Below the pieces are notes generated by a model, which searched no databases, was not told where the DNA came from, and was given only the letters and a program-made list of their open reading frames with translations. A program made the translations under genes and the position numbers. Below are positions 25,567 through 33,838 of a DNA stretch of 43,515 nucleotides, one piece after another. Positions within the stretch are counted from its first letter, which is position 1. The number at the start of each line of letters is the position of its first letter. The stretch is from CAYYYG01 sp964476135. Lineage in GTDB: Bacteria; Patescibacteriota; Microgenomatia; UBA1406; GWC2-37-13. The stretch spans positions 1 to 43,515 of the forward strand of contig CAYYYG010000005.1 in NCBI GenBank assembly GCA_964476135.1, read 5' to 3'.

Positions 25567-25655
25567 GATCGCGAAGAATGTCCTTTTGTGAGACGTCCAC
25601 TGCCGTCCTTATATTAACGGCTTGGACGGCGAACACAAAGGATATTCGAGCGATC
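25567..25655. repeat. Structured 89-bp repeat, copy 2
   Basis: This is the direct repeat of 23247-23335, exactly 2320 bp away. The four differences seen are the loop change C to T, the paired outer-arm changes A to G and T to C (GATCGC with GCGATC), and a G to C change that improves pairing of TCCTTTTGTG with CACAAAGGA. It ends 12 nt before the start codon of the GT2 gene. Confidence 0.85.
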
Positions 25656-25667
25656 CGAATAATAAAT

Positions 25668-26660
25668 ATGCAACATTTAATTTCAGTAATTGTCCTCAAC
25701 CACAACGGCCGGCAATGGCTGGAAAAATGTATACCAACTATCAAAAAACAAACTTATTCTCCAATCGAAATTATAGTCACCGATAACGCCTCGACCGACG
25801 ACTCACGCGACTGGCTATCAAAAAACCATCCCGATATAAAAATTCTCAAACACGACAAAAATCTGGGCTATGCCGAGGCCAATAATTTAGGCGCTGTCGC
25901 GGCAAAAGGGGAATTCGTATTTTTTCTGAATAACGACACTGAGCTCCGGCCGTATACTATCGAGCGGCTGGCAGCCGCATGGAAAAGTAATTCGGTTGTT
26001 ACCGGCCACCAGCTCCGGACGTGGGAAAAAGACGATGAAGGGAGTGCCGGGGCGGGAATGGATATTTTCGGATATCCGTATGTTGAAGACTCCGCCCGCA
26101 ACACACGGATCTTTTATGCCGACGGAGCGATGATCTTCGTGAAAAAAGAGGACTTCATGAAAATCGGCAAATTCGATCCGGAACTATTTATATTTGAAGA
26201 AGACATCGATTTCAGCTGGAGAGCGCAGCTTTTCGGATATAAAATTATTTCGGCATGGGACGCACATCTTCTTCATTACGGCGGCTCGACCGTACCCGGG
26301 AATATCAAAGGCAAAAAATATGTTTCCAGTTATTTCCGCCGCTACCTGAATGAAAAAAACATCGTCCGTAATATTCTCAAAAATTACAGTTTTCCACTGG
26401 TTGTTATTATTCTGGTATCGATTTTAGCCCTTCATTTGGCGGAAATAATCATTTTATCGATACTATTTAAATGGAATGCGGTAGAATGTTATCTGAAAGC
26501 TTACGCTTGGAATATAAAAAATATCTCTGACACATTGAAATATCGAAGATGGGTACAAAAAAATCGAAAGATTTCCGACTTTGTACTTATGAAAAAAATG
26601 TATCTTTCCTATTCCAAACTGAGAGCTTTCAAAAAGCTTGGATTTCCTGAGTTTCAGTAG
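25668..26660 (+). CDS. GT2 glycosyltransferase (rhamnosyltransferase-like)
   Basis: A 330-aa GT2 protein. The opening LISVIVLNHNGRQWLEKC, the IVTDNASTDDSRD loop, LGYAEANNLGAVAAKG and the DXD-type FFLNNDTELRPY are typical of rhamnosyltransferase-like GT2 enzymes. ELFIFEEDIDFSWRAQ is the acceptor/catalytic ED motif, followed by HYGGST. A C-terminal TM segment (LVVIILVSILALHLAEIIIL) anchors it. The ATG at 25668 was chosen because the longer in-frame extension would be made wholly of the structured repeat. Confidence 0.88.
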   Translation: MQHLISVIVLNHNGRQWLEKCIPTIKKQTYSPIEIIVTDNASTDDSRDWLSKNHPDIKILKHDKNLGYAEANNLGAVAAKGEFVFFLNNDTELRPYTIERLAAAWKSNSVVTGHQLRTWEKDDEGSAGAGMDIFGYPYVEDSARNTRIFYADGAMIFVKKEDFMKIGKFDPELFIFEEDIDFSWRAQLFGYKIISAWDAHLLHYGGSTVPGNIKGKKYVSSYFRRYLNEKNIVRNILKNYSFPLVVIILVSILALHLAEIIILSILFKWNAVECYLKAYAWNIKNISDTLKYRRWVQKNRKISDFVLMKKMYLSYSKLRAFKKLGFPEFQ

Positions 26661-26679
26661 ACAACAATTTACTCATATA

Positions 26680-26701
26680 CATTCCCGCATCCGCGGGAAT
26701 G
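26680..26701. repeat. REP-like palindrome
   Basis: CATTCCCGC and GCGGGAATG pair perfectly over 9 bp around an ATCC loop. This CATTCCCGC...GCGGGAATG type is common in REP-like elements of many bacteria. No T-tract follows. Confidence 0.7.
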
Positions 26702-26703
26702 AC

Positions 26704-26793
26704 GATATTTGAGCGAAGAAGATCATTTTTGAGCAATGTTGTGGGCCCCGCAGCAGCGGGTGACGACGCGAAAAAAATGATCTTCGAGCGAAT
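26704..26793. repeat. Nested hairpin element upstream of an epimerase gene
   Basis: GAAGATCATTTTT (26718-26730) pairs perfectly over 13 bp with AAAAATGATCTTC (26773-26785). Inside are a 5-bp GTTGT/ACGAC stem with one G-U pair and a CCCGC-AGCA-GCGGG hairpin (26747-26760). The layout matches the 89-bp repeats, and both end in TTCGAGCGA, but the sequence differs. It ends about 11-18 nt before the ATG at 26804. Confidence 0.75.
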
Positions 26794-26803
26794 AAATATA
26801 AAC

Positions 26804-27808
26804 ATGAAAATTCTAATTACTGGTGGGGGAGGATATATAGGCTCTATGCTCGTTGAGTATATTCTCAATCACAAACCTTCGGCAGAAGTTGTCGTTCTCG
26901 ACTCATTCATTTACGAGCCTGGCTCGCTGGACTTCATAAAAGATCACCCCCGGCTTAAAATAATCAAAGGCGACATAACCTCGATCATTGATCTTGTAAA
27001 AGCACTCAAAGGTTGCGATACGGTTATTGCCCTTGCCGCAATTGTCGGCGATCCAGCTTGCGCCTTAAATCATGATCAAACCGTAGTAACCAATTATCAC
27101 ACTACCGATCTTTTGGTTGAGTTATGCAACTATTATAAAATCAAACGGTTAATTTTTGCCTCTTCTTGCTCTGTATACGGCGCAAGCGACTTACTCTCAA
27201 ACGAAGGCTCCAAACTCTACCCGCTCTCCCTGTACGCACAAACACGAGTCATGTCCGAAAAAATAATCATGAAAAAAGCCGGACCTGATTTAGTATGGTC
27301 TGTGCTGCGATTTTCCACAGTCTACGGTTGGTCGCACCGGATGCGCTTTGATCTTGTCGTAAACTTCCTGACCGCAAAGGCATTTTTCGATAAAGACATA
27401 AGTATCATAGGCGGCGAACAATGGCGGCCGCTTGTGCATGTTGCCGATGTCGCGCGGGCGGTTTCAACGGCGGCATTCGCCGACAAAAAACTGGTCGGGG
27501 GAGAAATTTTCAATATCGGCGGGGATGGGCACAATCACCAAATAAAATCAATTGTGAAACCAATAAAAAAATACATTCCGGATGTAAAAATACAGGTTAA
27601 AGAAATTGCTCCTTCTGACAGGCGCAATTATAAAGTTGCTTTCGATAAAGTGCGCACGCTTCTGCATTTCACCCCAAAGTACACACTCGAAAGGGGAGTC
27701 GGAGAAATAGTAAACAACCTAAAAAAGAATACGGTCGTTTTTAAGGACGATAAACACTATAACGTAAAATACATTTACAAATCATTAAACGGCAAAACTC
27801 ATATATGA
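26804..27808 (+). CDS. NAD-dependent epimerase/dehydratase (SDR) with YxxxR active site
   Basis: A 334-aa extended SDR. The N-terminus MKILITGGGGYIGS is the Rossmann motif, followed by VIALAAIVGDPAC and FASSCSVYGA. The catalytic Tyr144 is present in LYAQTRVMSEK, but the usual Lys is Arg148 (CGA codon at 27245-27247). RFSTVYGWSHRMRFDLVVN and WRPLVHVADVARAV fit the family often found beside glycosyltransferases. The ATG at 26804 is used because the longer frame would consist of hairpin DNA. It overlaps the aminotransferase by 4 bp (ATGA), so it may supply its ketosugar or modify its product. Confidence 0.82.
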   Translation: MKILITGGGGYIGSMLVEYILNHKPSAEVVVLDSFIYEPGSLDFIKDHPRLKIIKGDITSIIDLVKALKGCDTVIALAAIVGDPACALNHDQTVVTNYHTTDLLVELCNYYKIKRLIFASSCSVYGASDLLSNEGSKLYPLSLYAQTRVMSEKIIMKKAGPDLVWSVLRFSTVYGWSHRMRFDLVVNFLTAKAFFDKDISIIGGEQWRPLVHVADVARAVSTAAFADKKLVGGEIFNIGGDGHNHQIKSIVKPIKKYIPDVKIQVKEIAPSDRRNYKVAFDKVRTLLHFTPKYTLERGVGEIVNNLKKNTVVFKDDKHYNVKYIYKSLNGKTHI

Positions 27809-28947
27809 CAGTAAATTTTTCTGTTCCCTCAATTACCGATAAAGAAATCTCAGAAGTAGTGAAAGTATTAAAAAGTGGCTGGATTACAACGGGAATGAAA
27901 AACAAGGAACTCTGCGAAAAAATAAACGAATATATCGGATCAAAATACTGCATCCTTATGAACTCCTGCACCGCGGCCCTACACATCGCCCTTATTGTCG
28001 CCGGAATAAAGCCTGGAGATGAAGTGATAACGTCACCGCTGACTTTTGTCTCTACCGTAAATACCATAACTTACTTGGGTGCAAAGCCGGTTTTTGTCGA
28101 CATAAAACCGAACGATTTCATAATTGACGAGGACAAAATTGAGGCAAAAATCACTAAGAAAACGAAGGCGATTTTACCCGTGCATTACGCCGGGTTCAGC
28201 GCTAATTTGGATAAATTAAGAAAAATCTGTAAAAAATACAAACTCGCACTTATTGAGGACGCAGCACATGCGTTTGGAAGTAAATATACAAATACGGCTC
28301 AAGAATTCATCGGTCAAAACAGCCGTTTCTGTGCATTCAGTTTCTATCCGACAAAAAATATAACAACGATTGAAGGGGGAGCTTTTGTAACCAATGACGA
28401 GGAAATTTACAAAAGGGCAGCGAGCCTCGCTCTTCACGGAATAAGCCGCGATGCCTGGAAACGTTATACTAAAGGCGGCACATGGCGTTATGACGTAACT
28501 GAAATCGGGTGGAAATATAATCTAACCGACATCGCCGCCGTTCTTGGAATAACGCAACTTAAACGTATTAAAGAAATGCAGAAAAAACGGGAAAAAATAT
28601 ATCAACTTTATAAAAAAGAATTAACTGATGTCGATGGGATAAAATTACTTGATGGAAACGAATACACCGACCCATTCCGCCACATATTCGTAGTCAAAAT
28701 TACTTCTAAAAAATGCAACCGCGACCGGTTTATCGAAGTTATGAAAGACAACGACATTATCTGCAGTGTCCATTTCATACCGGTGTATCAATTTACTGCT
28801 TATAAAAAATTAATGAAGCCAAACCCGGCCAATTATCCGCAAACAGAAAAAGCATTTGAAGAATGCGTGTCGCTCCCCTTTGGGGCCGCAATGAAGGAGA
28901 GTGAAGTAAACAAAGTTATCAGTACAATCAGAAAAATACTAAAATAA
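27805..28947 (+). CDS. DegT/DnrJ/EryC1 sugar aminotransferase (perosamine synthase-like)
   Basis: A 380-aa PLP-dependent sugar aminotransferase. Unlike the two 3-dehydratases in the window it keeps the PLP Lys, Lys184 in FYPTKNITTIEGG. Other hallmarks are MNSCTAALHIAL, GDEVITSPLTFVSTVN, LIEDAAHAFGSKY and YNLTDIAAVLGITQL. It transfers an amino group from glutamate to a 4-ketosugar. Gmd in the window makes the GDP-4-keto-6-deoxymannose needed for GDP-perosamine, and the N-formyltransferase follows 3 bp later. Other 4-amino sugars (for example ArnB- or PseC-type) cannot be excluded. Confidence 0.88.
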   Translation: MTVNFSVPSITDKEISEVVKVLKSGWITTGMKNKELCEKINEYIGSKYCILMNSCTAALHIALIVAGIKPGDEVITSPLTFVSTVNTITYLGAKPVFVDIKPNDFIIDEDKIEAKITKKTKAILPVHYAGFSANLDKLRKICKKYKLALIEDAAHAFGSKYTNTAQEFIGQNSRFCAFSFYPTKNITTIEGGAFVTNDEEIYKRAASLALHGISRDAWKRYTKGGTWRYDVTEIGWKYNLTDIAAVLGITQLKRIKEMQKKREKIYQLYKKELTDVDGIKLLDGNEYTDPFRHIFVVKITSKKCNRDRFIEVMKDNDIICSVHFIPVYQFTAYKKLMKPNPANYPQTEKAFEECVSLPFGAAMKESEVNKVISTIRKILK

Positions 28948-28950
28948 CCC

Positions 28951-29721
28951 ATGTCCTCGCCAAAAAAAATAATTCTTCTTGCAAATCATAATAACGGTTA
29001 CGCTGTAACCGAATATTTCCTGAAACGAAAAGATGCGGAAATTGTTTTTATGGCGGTACTCGAGGACCCGCCCGGATCATGGTGGAAGTCGGTAAAAAAA
29101 CTGGCGATAACGAAAAAAATACCACACACCGTTTTTGAGAATAACGAGGAACTGTACAAAAAAATAAAAAATCTCGATATTGATTACATAATCTCAGCAA
29201 GCTGGCGAAATATCGTACCGAAAAAAATCCTGAACTTACCCAAATTAGGATCGGTAAACATGCATAACAGTTTACTTCCCAAATACCGGGGCGCCTACGC
29301 CAACTCCTGGCCCCTATATTTCGGAGAGAGGGAATCGGGTGTTACGCTTCATTACATGACGGAAAAATTCGATGACGGAGATATCATATGGCAAGAAAAA
29401 TTTACAATCGATGCTGTCGATACGGCTCGTGAAGTATGGGAAAAATGTAATAAAGCATATTTCAAGATGATAAAAAGCGCCTGGCCCAAGCATAACAAAT
29501 GGCCGGAAATCTGTAAAAAACAAATCGGTAAACCCAGTTTTTATTCAATGAAAGATTTTACGGCAAACAACGAAATCGATATCGAAAAAAATATGAAGAT
29601 TAAGGATTTTATAAATTACTTACGGGCAAAATCATTCGAACCGTACTACAGAAACGCCTATTTCCTCGATCGTGAAACCGGCAAAAAAATACAAATTTCC
29701 ATAAATTTAAGCACAGAATAA
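28951..29721 (+). CDS. Sugar N-formyltransferase
   Basis: A 256-aa enzyme with the formyl-transferase fold (Formyl_trans_N). The catalytic Asn103 and His105 are in VNMHNSLLPKYRGA and the Asp141 in EKFDDGDII, matching the N-x-H...D triad. It is shorter than methionyl-tRNA formyltransferase (about 310 aa), has no tRNA-binding C-terminal domain, and sits after a 4-amino-sugar aminotransferase. It should move the formyl group of N10-formyltetrahydrofolate to a 4-amino sugar, giving a 4-formamido-4,6-dideoxyhexose such as N-formylperosamine. It is followed 1 bp later by a methyltransferase. Confidence 0.87.
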   Translation: MSSPKKIILLANHNNGYAVTEYFLKRKDAEIVFMAVLEDPPGSWWKSVKKLAITKKIPHTVFENNEELYKKIKNLDIDYIISASWRNIVPKKILNLPKLGSVNMHNSLLPKYRGAYANSWPLYFGERESGVTLHYMTEKFDDGDIIWQEKFTIDAVDTAREVWEKCNKAYFKMIKSAWPKHNKWPEICKKQIGKPSFYSMKDFTANNEIDIEKNMKIKDFINYLRAKSFEPYYRNAYFLDRETGKKIQISINLSTE

Positions 29722-29722
29722 T

Positions 29723-30340
29723 ATGTTTGAAAAAAACTGGCTATTTGATGAAAACACATCGCCTCATAGCACACATGGAATTATCCCCGGGCTTGTCCCG
29801 GAAAACGCAACCGTTCTTGATGTTGGTTGTAATACCGGAGTCATGGGTGCGATTCTTAAGAAAAAAAACTGTATCTGCGACGGTATAGACATTAATGAAA
29901 AAGCTCTGGCAATGGCAAAAAAACATTACCGTCATCTGTATAATCGCGATCTTATGACCGGAAAATTCGCGATCGAAAAAATACAGTACGACGCAATCAT
30001 ATTCGCCGATGTGCTAGAACATCTATCAAGACCGGATATTTTGCTCAATGACGCACATCAGTATCTTAAAAAAAAGGGAATTATCATCGTATCCCTACCA
30101 AATGTTGCCCGGTTTGAGGTAAGACTGCAACTTCTGGCCGGAAAATTCGACTATACAGAAACCGGATCTCTTGACCGTGATCATTTGCGTTTTTTCACTT
30201 TAAAAACGGGACGCGAGCTTCTGGAAAGTACAGGTTATAAAATCATAAAAATGATCCCGACGGGTTTGGGACATAAAATCAAAATACTTCCCGAACTGAC
30301 TGCCTACCAATTTATTTATGCCGCAAAGCACCATGCCTAA
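29723..30340 (+). CDS. Class I SAM-dependent methyltransferase
   Basis: A 205-aa methyltransferase of the UbiG/Methyltransf_23 type. Motif I is VLDVGCNTGVMGAIL near residue 30, the acidic strand-2 residue is in DGIDINEKALAMAKK, and motif IV is AIIFADVLEHLSRPD. GIIIVSLPNVARFEVR and SLDRDHLRFFTLKTG follow, common in glycan-locus methyltransferases. It probably methylates a sugar of the same glycan. The stop overlaps the start of the next glycosyltransferase. Confidence 0.86.
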   Translation: MFEKNWLFDENTSPHSTHGIIPGLVPENATVLDVGCNTGVMGAILKKKNCICDGIDINEKALAMAKKHYRHLYNRDLMTGKFAIEKIQYDAIIFADVLEHLSRPDILLNDAHQYLKKKGIIIVSLPNVARFEVRLQLLAGKFDYTETGSLDRDHLRFFTLKTGRELLESTGYKIIKMIPTGLGHKIKILPELTAYQFIYAAKHHA

Positions 30341-31496
30341 AAAAATTATTCAAATTTTAGGACACACACTAAATAACGATGAAAAATTGTACTACCATGT
30401 GTACGGAAATTGGGCCGCACGACAAGCACGTAACAACCTGATTACCGCCCCGGAATACATTAATGAGGTATGGTACGCGGTATGCAACTTACCGGAACAA
30501 AAAAAAATTGAGAAAGACAAAATTATATATAGGCTTTTTCCTGCCCGCACTCTCTGGACTCTTCTTGAATCTTATCACGGGATAACCTGGTCCGAACAAC
30601 TTTTCGCAGCCTTAAAAGAAGAAGATGATAAATCGACGATAATCCATGTACAAGGAGAACGGGGGAGAGTACTGCATAAAATATTGTCGAATCACAACAA
30701 CTTCAAAATCATTATTCAGATGCATGGTTATGGGCAGGCGGAATGGCTAGACTGGCTGGAAAATATATGGATAACTCCGCAAGAAAGAAAAAACTTTCGT
30801 TATGTGTCACATATTTTTGTACCCACGAGAACAAGGCGCGACTATTTACTGAACGTACTGAAAATGGACCCTGAAGTAATCAGTTTCCAATATACGGGAG
30901 TAGATTTCGAAAGATTCAAACCCATGGATAGAATTACTGCCCGAAAAAAGCTAAATTTACCGGATAACGCATTTATTATGATTTACGTTGGGGCAATGGT
31001 AAAAACAAAAGGTGTAGACAAAATCATTGCCGCATACCAAAATCTTAGGCAAAAATACCCCAACCTATACTTAGTATTAATAGGCGCCAATGAATCAGAT
31101 GTTCTATACCAAAAAGCAAAAAAAACTGCGGATCGGCTGATTGGGGTTGTCGACAACTCAGAAGTGCCGCTATATTATAATGCCGCAGATGTGTATTGTT
31201 TCTATGGTACCCCAAAAACCCGTCGGTATGCCGGACTCGGTGTTGCCCCATCGGAAGCGCTTGCCTGCAACTTAAATGTGGTGTCAACTAATCTTATACA
31301 TTTCCCGCCTGAACTCGTCGATAAAATCGGATATGTGCCAAAAAGTTACGAGGATTTCGTAAATAAAATCGACTGGCTTATTAATCATCCGAATTTCCGA
31401 TATAATGCCCGAGACATCGTCGAGCCTCTCACATCTAGCGCCTATACAACCCGAAATATGGTGAATGTCTATAAAGCACTTTTTAACCAATTATGA
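30333..31496 (+). CDS. GT4 glycosyltransferase
   Basis: A 387-aa GT-B enzyme. The donor domain is well conserved: MIYVGAMVKTKGVDKII, LYLVLIGANES, VPLYYNAADVYCFYG and APSEALACNLNVV, which contains the E-x7-E region. The start could be the ATG at 30333 (taken here; 8-bp overlap with the upstream gene) or the ATG at 30318 (23-bp overlap); no Shine-Dalgarno decides. The N-terminal domain shows VHVQGERGR-like IIHVQGE and QMHGYGQ loops. It overlaps the large membrane protein that follows by 4 bp (ATGA). Confidence 0.85.
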   Translation: MPKKIIQILGHTLNNDEKLYYHVYGNWAARQARNNLITAPEYINEVWYAVCNLPEQKKIEKDKIIYRLFPARTLWTLLESYHGITWSEQLFAALKEEDDKSTIIHVQGERGRVLHKILSNHNNFKIIIQMHGYGQAEWLDWLENIWITPQERKNFRYVSHIFVPTRTRRDYLLNVLKMDPEVISFQYTGVDFERFKPMDRITARKKLNLPDNAFIMIYVGAMVKTKGVDKIIAAYQNLRQKYPNLYLVLIGANESDVLYQKAKKTADRLIGVVDNSEVPLYYNAADVYCFYGTPKTRRYAGLGVAPSEALACNLNVVSTNLIHFPPELVDKIGYVPKSYEDFVNKIDWLINHPNFRYNARDIVEPLTSSAYTTRNMVNVYKALFNQL

Positions 31497-33838
31497 TACC
31501 GGCAGTAATAATTATCGCAATAAGCTCATTAATTCCCATATATAAAACCTGGGGAAGACTGAAAATCGGTGGCGACGTTATATTACCTCTTGTGCCTGAA
31601 AATCTGAGTCATCTCGGCTACCAATGGATGGATACGGCTAACGGTCTATATGCTACCAACGATTATTTTTACTGGATAAAAACATTTCTCCTATTTAAAA
31701 AGCTGGGTCTTGATATTTACAGCTCCGGATTTATATATCAATTCATGATATTTTTTCTCGCCGGCCTTGGTATTTACTCACTGTTTAACCTTTTTAGCAA
31801 TAAAAACAGATTGTGGGGAGTATTACCGGCCGTACTCTTCATCTATTCACCTCATCTTCTTGATCATATGATCTATTTCCAGGGTACTGCCTGCAGTATC
31901 TGGCTATTTTATATTCTATTCCGTTTTATTAAAAATAAAAAATTCAGGGCAATCGACCCAATATTAATTGCGGCGATTGTGCCTTTCATCGGCAATTTAC
32001 CAAACCCCAAATACCATTTCCTTATTTTCCTGACTTATGTTGTGGCAATCACCGTTGCCAGACACAAAAATCTACTGTCGGCAAAAGATCTAAGAAATGC
32101 CATACCGCACGCCATCGCGACAATCGGACTGACAGCCTTTATTTGGGTACCGTTTATTTTTTTTGGCATAAACTTTGCAAACGACGACTCGCTGCAGGTT
32201 CGTATAAGGCAAGGATACCAGGCAACCGGAGTGGCGATAGATTATGGCGGAACTTTGATCAGTAAGATGTTTACACTGTTTCACACGCCTAACCTGAACC
32301 CGACAGATATCGAGCTTGTATATAAACCGCCTTTCATTATAGCCTTCTATATCATAGCTTTAACTGTATTATGCGGCTCACTAATCCTGCTCGTTAAAAA
32401 AAATGCGGACGGCAGACGAAATTTTGTAATCGTGATGTATGCTTTGGCGATAATGTTTTTATTTCTTTCAAAAAGCTCCAACGCGCCATTCGGTTATTTT
32501 TATGAGCTCATGCTCACCTCTGGAAAAGTTTTCGCCTTCATGCGCACCACTGCAGGAGTTGTTATTTACGCCGGCATATTTTATGCGCTTATTTTTGGGT
32601 TCGTAATTCAAGCTTTATATTATAAGTATAAAAAACCGATTGTAATTATTTTAGCCGCAGCGGTAATATTTATTGCCGGATATCCATTTATTTCCGGTAA
32701 ATTTTTCCTCAACCAGTCACCGCTGAACGCATATATCGACAAAACCAAGCACGGCATAACCATACCGGAAGGATATCTCAAAGGAGCGAAATATATGGCG
32801 CAATCGCGCTTCGACGGTAAGATAAGGCTCCATCCCGGTGTTGCCGGCTACCAAAATAATACTTGGGGATATTACGGCTTCAATATGTTCCCCTGGATGT
32901 TTAAGCAATCGATCGTGGGCGTCGATCCGTCCGACCCGGTTTGGTCGCCGCGAAATATTACCAATTTCCGCTACATTCTCCACGATAAAACGCTGTATCA
33001 GGATGGAGGCATGAACAAATTTGAAAACATTAAAAATGCGGAAAGAATATTTGGCTCAAGAGAAATCGATATCTACCGCATAAACGACGAAGATTACACA
33101 CCGTATTTCACTGTCCCGAAACGCACAATCATATCTAACGTCTTACCCCTTGACTACTTCGACAACTATTCGCCGCGCGATGTTGCCGTCTATCAGTCGA
33201 GTCAGCCGGCCGACAAACTCAACCGTCTGCCGGCGGCCATAAACGAATTCCCGGTAATCGAATACAAAAAAATAAATCCGACGAAATATCGTGTCCGTAT
33301 ACATTCGGCCAAATCCACTTTCCCGCTCATATTTCAAGACGCTTATCATACAAAATGGAAACTATATGTTAACACCGGCGCAGTTTTCGAGACCGCGGAG
33401 GACTACATTCCAACAACCACACAACTGGATAAAGCTAACGCTGTCGATGAGGATGAGGCGCGAATAGCAATGAAGAAAGGGTACTTAACCAACATAAAAC
33501 CAGATAGCGATTTCGTTTCGAAAAAATTCTGGACAACATATCAGAACAACAATCTTCCGGTTGGAAATTTATTCGAGACATGGGGTAAAAAAACAATTTC
33601 AGAAGATAAGCACCTGAGAGTCAACGCCTTTGCCAACAGCTGGCTCATAGATGTGGATGAAATATGCAGAAATCAATCCGCATGCAAAACGCGAGCTGAC
33701 GGCACCAAAGATTTTGAGCTCATTGCCGAATTTTTTCCGCAGCAGATCGAATACGTCGCAACGGGTTTGTCGATTACGACGGGACTTGGATATTTAATCT
33801 ATATATTTTTCAAAAAACGCCATGCGGCTAAAATATAA
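31493..33838 (+). CDS. Large GT-C/YfhO-like polytopic membrane protein
   Basis: A 781-aa protein with about 11-12 TM helices in residues 1-430 and a large soluble C-terminal region (about 440-755) that ends in one more TM helix (YVATGLSITTGLGYLIYIFF). The first exterior loop KIGGDVILPLVPENLSHLGYQ carries an acidic residue where GT-C enzymes such as AftD-like arabinosyltransferases have theirs. The C-terminal RFIYHTKWKLYV-like pattern (QDAYHTKWKLYVN) resembles YfhO family tails. I am not sure of the family. It is coupled to the GT4 by an ATGA overlap and its 3' end overlaps the next membrane protein by 17 bp. Confidence 0.55.
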   Translation: MIPAVIIIAISSLIPIYKTWGRLKIGGDVILPLVPENLSHLGYQWMDTANGLYATNDYFYWIKTFLLFKKLGLDIYSSGFIYQFMIFFLAGLGIYSLFNLFSNKNRLWGVLPAVLFIYSPHLLDHMIYFQGTACSIWLFYILFRFIKNKKFRAIDPILIAAIVPFIGNLPNPKYHFLIFLTYVVAITVARHKNLLSAKDLRNAIPHAIATIGLTAFIWVPFIFFGINFANDDSLQVRIRQGYQATGVAIDYGGTLISKMFTLFHTPNLNPTDIELVYKPPFIIAFYIIALTVLCGSLILLVKKNADGRRNFVIVMYALAIMFLFLSKSSNAPFGYFYELMLTSGKVFAFMRTTAGVVIYAGIFYALIFGFVIQALYYKYKKPIVIILAAAVIFIAGYPFISGKFFLNQSPLNAYIDKTKHGITIPEGYLKGAKYMAQSRFDGKIRLHPGVAGYQNNTWGYYGFNMFPWMFKQSIVGVDPSDPVWSPRNITNFRYILHDKTLYQDGGMNKFENIKNAERIFGSREIDIYRINDEDYTPYFTVPKRTIISNVLPLDYFDNYSPRDVAVYQSSQPADKLNRLPAAINEFPVIEYKKINPTKYRVRIHSAKSTFPLIFQDAYHTKWKLYVNTGAVFETAEDYIPTTTQLDKANAVDEDEARIAMKKGYLTNIKPDSDFVSKKFWTTYQNNNLPVGNLFETWGKKTISEDKHLRVNAFANSWLIDVDEICRNQSACKTRADGTKDFELIAEFFPQQIEYVATGLSITTGLGYLIYIFFKKRHAAKI

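Noticed and set aside
23247..25655. CRISPR-like repeats
   Set aside because: Only two copies exist, 2.3 kb apart, with whole genes between them and no cas genes.
25578..25667. Possible in-frame N-terminal extension of the GT2 gene through repeat copy 2
   Set aside because: The extra 30 residues would be encoded almost entirely by the structured repeat, and the GT2 fold begins right after the ATG at 25668. At copy 1 the same sequence is out of frame with the downstream gene.
26699..26803. Possible in-frame extension of the SDR gene through the nested hairpin
   Set aside because: The SDR Rossmann motif begins at the ATG at 26804. The extension would be hairpin DNA and matches no SDR N-terminus.
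28951..29721. Methionyl-tRNA formyltransferase
   Set aside because: It is too short, lacks the C-terminal tRNA-binding domain and lies in an aminosugar operon.
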